From NCBI GenBank assembly GCA_947306365.1, contig CAMZGD010000002.1, positions 146,744 to 210,743 of the forward strand: DNA of 64,000 nt, in the 5' to 3' direction. The stretch comes from an uncultured Bacteroidales bacterium. Its GTDB lineage: Bacteria; Bacteroidota; Bacteroidia; Bacteroidales; UBA932. This document shows positions 60,665 through 64,000 of the stretch, piece after piece. The notes beneath the pieces are model-generated. The model had not been told where the DNA came from. It worked only from the letters and a program-made list of their open reading frames with translations, and did not search any database. The translations under genes and the position numbers were made by a program. The stretch's first letter is position 1; each line of letters opens with the position of its first letter.

Positions 60665-61049
60665 GCTGTTCGATATGGCTTTCGGCGTCGCTGGTCTTGA
60701 CGTAGAGAATCACGCGGAAGCGTTCGCCTCCGGCGCTGAGCGAGCCGACGGCGTACTTCATCGGCGCCTTTCCGCTTTTGTGGATGATGCTGAACTTCTT
60801 GGGCGTGTAGTTGGTGAAGAAGTTCTTCATGATGAGTTTGGCCTGGTTCCGGGTGCAGTTGTTGACGGCGCCCAGCATATCGAGTTCGAGGTTGTCGGCA
60901 AACCAGGCGGACAACTTCTCATAATCTCCGGATTGAAGGTATTTGCCGATCGGCGTAAAGACATCCTGCCCGCTTTCCTGCGCCGAGGAAGGGCCGGCGG
61001 TCAGGAAGGTAAACAGCAGGGCGGCAAGCCAGAACACTTTCTTCATCAT
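60645..61049 (-). CDS. DUF4783 family secreted protein
   Basis: It has 134 residues with a signal peptide (to about SSAQ). The mature domain (residues 30-134) has the DUF4783 features (FFTNYTPKKFSIIHKSG), a small NTF2-like alpha/beta fold of unknown function. It converges on the phosphatase gene with a 20-base overlap and lies back to back with rlmH. The ATGs at 61049 and 61046 are both possible starts. Confidence 0.85.
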   Translation of the reverse strand: MMKKVFWLAALLFTFLTAGPSSAQESGQDVFTPIGKYLQSGDYEKLSAWFADNLELDMLGAVNNCTRNQAKLIMKNFFTNYTPKKFSIIHKSGKAPMKYAVGSLSAGGERFRVILYVKTSDAESHIEQLKVERE

Positions 61050-61090
61050 TCTCGTTTTTGACGAAAAGCGTTATATTCAAAAATCAAGCC

Positions 61091-61516
61091 ATGAAGGTCA
61101 AGGTACTGTTTACCGGGAAGACGACGGAACCGTGGGTCCGCCAGGGAATAGAGGACTACGCTGCCCGGATCCGGCACTATGTGCCTTTCGAACTGGTTGA
61201 ACTGCGCGATGAAGAGATGATTCTCAAGTCGTTGCGCAGCGCCGACCACCTGGTGCTGCTCGATGAGCACGGAGCGACATATTCTTCGCTTGATTGGGCA
61301 CGGAATTTGGAGCAGAAAGCCGCGCATCTCCCGAAGGATTTGGTTTTTGCGGTCGGCGGCCCGTATGGTTTTCCGGCGGCGGTGCTGGCCCGGAGCCAGG
61401 AGCTGCTGTCGCTATCGCGGATGACCTTTTCCCACCAGCTGGTGCGCGTGGTATTCCTGGAGCAGCTGTATCGCGCTTTCACGATCATCCGGGGAGAACC
61501 CTATCATCACGAATGA
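61091..61516 (+). CDS. rlmH: 23S rRNA (pseudouridine1915-N3)-methyltransferase
   Basis: SPOUT methyltransferase acting on helix 69 of the 50S subunit in mature ribosomes. It has 141 residues from the ATG at 61091, shorter than the usual 155-160 because of the beginning. The knot region is complete (LVFAVGGPYGF, SLSRMTFSHQLVRVVFLEQLYRA), and the protein ends with GEPYHHE. It overlaps the sensor-type gene by four bases (ATGA). Confidence 0.95.
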   Translation: MKVKVLFTGKTTEPWVRQGIEDYAARIRHYVPFELVELRDEEMILKSLRSADHLVLLDEHGATYSSLDWARNLEQKAAHLPKDLVFAVGGPYGFPAAVLARSQELLSLSRMTFSHQLVRVVFLEQLYRAFTIIRGEPYHHE

Positions 61517-64000
61517 AGAAGGTCCGTCCATACTTGCCTCGTCTCCGCCGCTTCCTGGTGCGCTACGGCAGCTATATCGTGTTCGGCGTGGCCCTGCTCC
61601 TGCTGGGCCTTTCCGGAATCCGGCCCGATTACGAGGCGCGGCTGCGACGGCAGAAGAACCGGGTGGAGCGGTCCCTCCACAAGCGGGAACTGCTGGCGGA
61701 ACGCTATTCCTACCGGGCCATCCAGGCCATGGACAACGACTGGGTCGATTTCGACGACCTGCCCGACGACATCGTGCTCTACTGCTATCAGGCCGACACG
61801 ATGAAGAGCTGGACGCACCAGTTCCCCATCAGCAACGACGAGGTGGACGTCTATCCTTATTCGTACCGTCTCCAGTTCATGAGCAACCGCAACCTGTATG
61901 CGATGCCGCTGGCGTACATCGGGATGCGGGAGAAGTACGTGAATCTCGGCTCCGCCTGGTATGTGGTGACCACGCACTTCACGAAAGACCGGAAGATCAA
62001 GGTGGTGACCGGCATCCTCGTCAAGACGGAGTATCCGGGAAGCGCCATCCCCAACGTGACAAACCGGCACCTTCACCTGAAGGACGACTATACGACGCTG
62101 GCCATCAACGACGACGATACGGCCATCGTCTACGGCATCGAGGACGAGCCGCTCTTCTCGGTCGTCCCGAAGACAACCCCGACCCCGGGCCACGGCAACA
62201 TGCCGCTGCGCTGGATCGCTTTCGCGCTGGCGCTGCTGGCCGTCTTCCCCTATCATTACCGCTACCATACGTGGCGGACCTTCTGGCTCGCCATCATCGT
62301 GCTGGCGGTCGTCCGCCTGCTGGCGTTCTATTATGTCGGCAGGGGTTATGCGTCGGGCGAGCTGTTCTCGCCGGTGCTTTATGCCGATACGTTGCTGTTC
62401 AATTCGCTGGGCAGCCTGCTCTTCAACAACGTGGCCGTGTCGATGGCCTTCTATGCGCTCTTCGTGATGCGCTACCGCATCCACCGGAAGATGGAGTTCA
62501 GGCCGCCTGTCGTACGGCGGGTCGTGGTGGGTCTCCTGATTGCGGCGGGCCTGGCCCTGGCCGGATACATCCATTTCGTGATGCGTTCGCTGCTGCGCAA
62601 CTCCAGCATCGTGATGGAGCCGCACCGCATCTCGGACATCGGCCTTCACGCGATTCTGTGCTATCTCACGTTCGCCATGCTCTTCCTGGCGCTGCTGTAC
62701 CAGATTTACATGGTGGTGATGCTGATCCGGCGCGACGCCCGTGTCAACCTGTTCTCCTGGAGCAACATCGTCATCTACGTGCTGGTGATTTCACTGTACA
62801 GCGTCATCGCGATGAACATCTACGGCCTGAACAAGGAGTACGAGAGCAACCGCGTCAATACCGGCAAGCTGGCCATTGAACGGGACCTTTCGCTCGAGAT
62901 GTTCCTTCGTGACGTGGAACCCTCCATCCAGAACGACCCGTTCCTTTCGGTCCTGACCTCCGTGGGCGGTGCGGAAATGATCAAGAACCGCCTGATGGAG
63001 CGCTATCTCTACGGCGACGTGGTGCGCAAGTACAACATCACCCTGTCCACCTGTTCGCCGAACAACCTGATTACCCTGGGACAGGGCACCGATCCGGTGG
63101 GCTGCTTCGCCTTCTATGAGAATATGATCAAGGAGTACGGCGTCGCCCTGGCGCCCGGCTCCAACATCTATTACCTGCACGACTACAACGGCCTGGCTTC
63201 TTATCTGGGCATGTTCACGTATTTCGACCCGTCGACCTACCAGGTTTCAAGGCTCTTCCTCGAACTGGAGTCGAAATACAAGAATGACGTGCTGGTCAAC
63301 CCGTTCGACGCCGTCACGGCCCGTGCGAGCACGGCCGCATCGCTGTCGCGGCATTACTCCTATGCCCGGTATTCCGACGACCGGCTGGTCGCCTACGGCG
63401 GAAGCTACGACTATCCGGTCACACCGCCGACCGAATACGGGATCGGTTACCGGATGGTCAACAAGAACGGATACTTGCATTTCGTGAACCGGATCTCCGA
63501 GGAGGACATCACGGTGATCTCGCGCCAGAAGCGCCCCTTCTTCCCGCATCTGGTCTCCTTCTCGTACCTGGCCATCTTCTATGGCTTCTTCCTGCTGCTG
63601 TTCACCATGCGGTGGCGGAAAGACAAGCTCTTCGACCTCCCGAAGCATTCGCTCAAGCGTAAGATCACCCTGCTGATCACGCTTGCGATGATCCTGGCCC
63701 TGGGCACGATGGGCATCGGCACCGTCGTCTTCGTGATGCGGCTCAACCGGGAGAACAACCGGGAGGCGATGGACGCGCTGATGTCGTCGGCGCAATCCGC
63801 GCTGGCCGAGCCCTGCAAGTATGCGATGCGCTACAATGAGCTGAACACGCCGGAACTTTTCAATGCGATGGAGGAGTTCACCAAGATTACGCGCGGCGAC
63901 CTCAATCTCTACAACGTCCACGGCGAACTCATCCGTTCCACCAAACCGGAGCTGTTCGATCAGTTCCTGGTCGGCAAGCGGATGAACAACAAGGCGTTCC
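61513..64000 (+). CDS. Large membrane sensor-type protein, cut by the window end
   Basis: The frame runs open from the ATG at 61513 to the last base (829 residues so far). It starts with a membrane helix (YIVFGVALLLLGL), then a soluble region (about 40-230), then a bundle of about six helices (235-430). A second outside domain and another helix pair (about 680-700 and 717-740) follow, with a further extracellular start. This layout fits large Bacteroidota sensor histidine kinases, whose HAMP and kinase domains would lie beyond the window. That part is not seen, so the call is inference. Confidence 0.7.
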   Translation, partial: MKKVRPYLPRLRRFLVRYGSYIVFGVALLLLGLSGIRPDYEARLRRQKNRVERSLHKRELLAERYSYRAIQAMDNDWVDFDDLPDDIVLYCYQADTMKSWTHQFPISNDEVDVYPYSYRLQFMSNRNLYAMPLAYIGMREKYVNLGSAWYVVTTHFTKDRKIKVVTGILVKTEYPGSAIPNVTNRHLHLKDDYTTLAINDDDTAIVYGIEDEPLFSVVPKTTPTPGHGNMPLRWIAFALALLAVFPYHYRYHTWRTFWLAIIVLAVVRLLAFYYVGRGYASGELFSPVLYADTLLFNSLGSLLFNNVAVSMAFYALFVMRYRIHRKMEFRPPVVRRVVVGLLIAAGLALAGYIHFVMRSLLRNSSIVMEPHRISDIGLHAILCYLTFAMLFLALLYQIYMVVMLIRRDARVNLFSWSNIVIYVLVISLYSVIAMNIYGLNKEYESNRVNTGKLAIERDLSLEMFLRDVEPSIQNDPFLSVLTSVGGAEMIKNRLMERYLYGDVVRKYNITLSTCSPNNLITLGQGTDPVGCFAFYENMIKEYGVALAPGSNIYYLHDYNGLASYLGMFTYFDPSTYQVSRLFLELESKYKNDVLVNPFDAVTARASTAASLSRHYSYARYSDDRLVAYGGSYDYPVTPPTEYGIGYRMVNKNGYLHFVNRISEEDITVISRQKRPFFPHLVSFSYLAIFYGFFLLLFTMRWRKDKLFDLPKHSLKRKITLLITLAMILALGTMGIGTVVFVMRLNRENNREAMDALMSSAQSALAEPCKYAMRYNELNTPELFNAMEEFTKITRGDLNLYNVHGELIRSTKPELFDQFLVGKRMNNKAF

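Overview
This 64 kb window is a high-GC chromosomal segment from the phylum Bacteroidota, most likely order Bacteroidales. Four things support this. Many promoters have the Bacteroidota form (TTTG or TTG, about 19-21 bases, then TAnnTTTG) and Shine-Dalgarno sequences are mostly absent. Several families are typical of the phylum (DUF4837, DUF3078, DUF4783, OmpP1/FadL-like, C69 dipeptidase, WbqC, a SusC-style TonB plug). ProS is the short form, and ribosomal protein S16 has a long Ala/Glu-rich tail. I cannot assign a genus. Nearly all of the window is dense housekeeping DNA, and no stretch over 300 bases lacks a gene.

Layout. 0-3.4 kb: an unrecognised gene, upp, radC, tRNA-Glu with rpsT, and a DUF4837 lipoprotein. 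3.4-6.8 kb (minus): M23-like protein, dxr, rseP. 6.8-9.1 kb (plus): ruvX, def, and a phosphomannomutase-type enzyme. 9.2-14.5 kb: rpsP-rimM, a flippase-dut-murF run and a cyclophilin lipoprotein. This block is bracketed by two inverted copies of a 100-nt terminator-plus-tail element that are 93% identical. 14.5-20.1 kb (minus): rimP-nusA-infB and purB; RimP lacks its C-terminal domain. 20.2-23.6 kb (plus): lpxD-lpxC-lpxA-wbqC, with LpxC not fused to FabZ. 23.6-33.2 kb: outer-membrane proteins, proS, tilS, and a three-gene metal-type cassette (His-rich protein, TonB receptor, HMA protein). 33.2-41.5 kb (plus): sppA, a beta-helix protein, a GH9 glycosidase fused to a polysaccharide deacetylase domain, an MgtC-like protein, and an NfnA/NfnB-type pair. 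41.5-50.6 kb: lipoproteins, C69 peptidase, hisS, an iron-type alcohol dehydrogenase, a CPBP protease, and an ECF sigma / anti-sigma-like / stand-alone TonB-plug operon.

50.6-54.3 kb is the one clearly accessory region. It looks AT-richer and lies on the 3' side of an initiator tRNA-Met gene. It holds a self-inhibited Fic gene with an operator-like palindrome in its promoter and exact 29-bp direct repeats on both sides. It also holds a P-loop kinase, a Vat/CatB-type acetyltransferase, a DUF2812-PadR pair with its own palindromic operator, and several broken gene ends that resemble one another. 54.4-64 kb returns to core genes: tdk and rsmI (divergent), an HhH protein, an ABC exporter pair, a two-gene split 5'-nucleotidase, a DUF4783 protein, rlmH, and a large membrane sensor-type protein cut by the window end.

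The most promising leads are the Fic cassette with its repeats and operator, the paired 100-nt element, the RimP truncation, the GH9-deacetylase fusion, and the recurring TAnnTTTG box only 4-7 bases before ATG, which suggests leaderless mRNAs.
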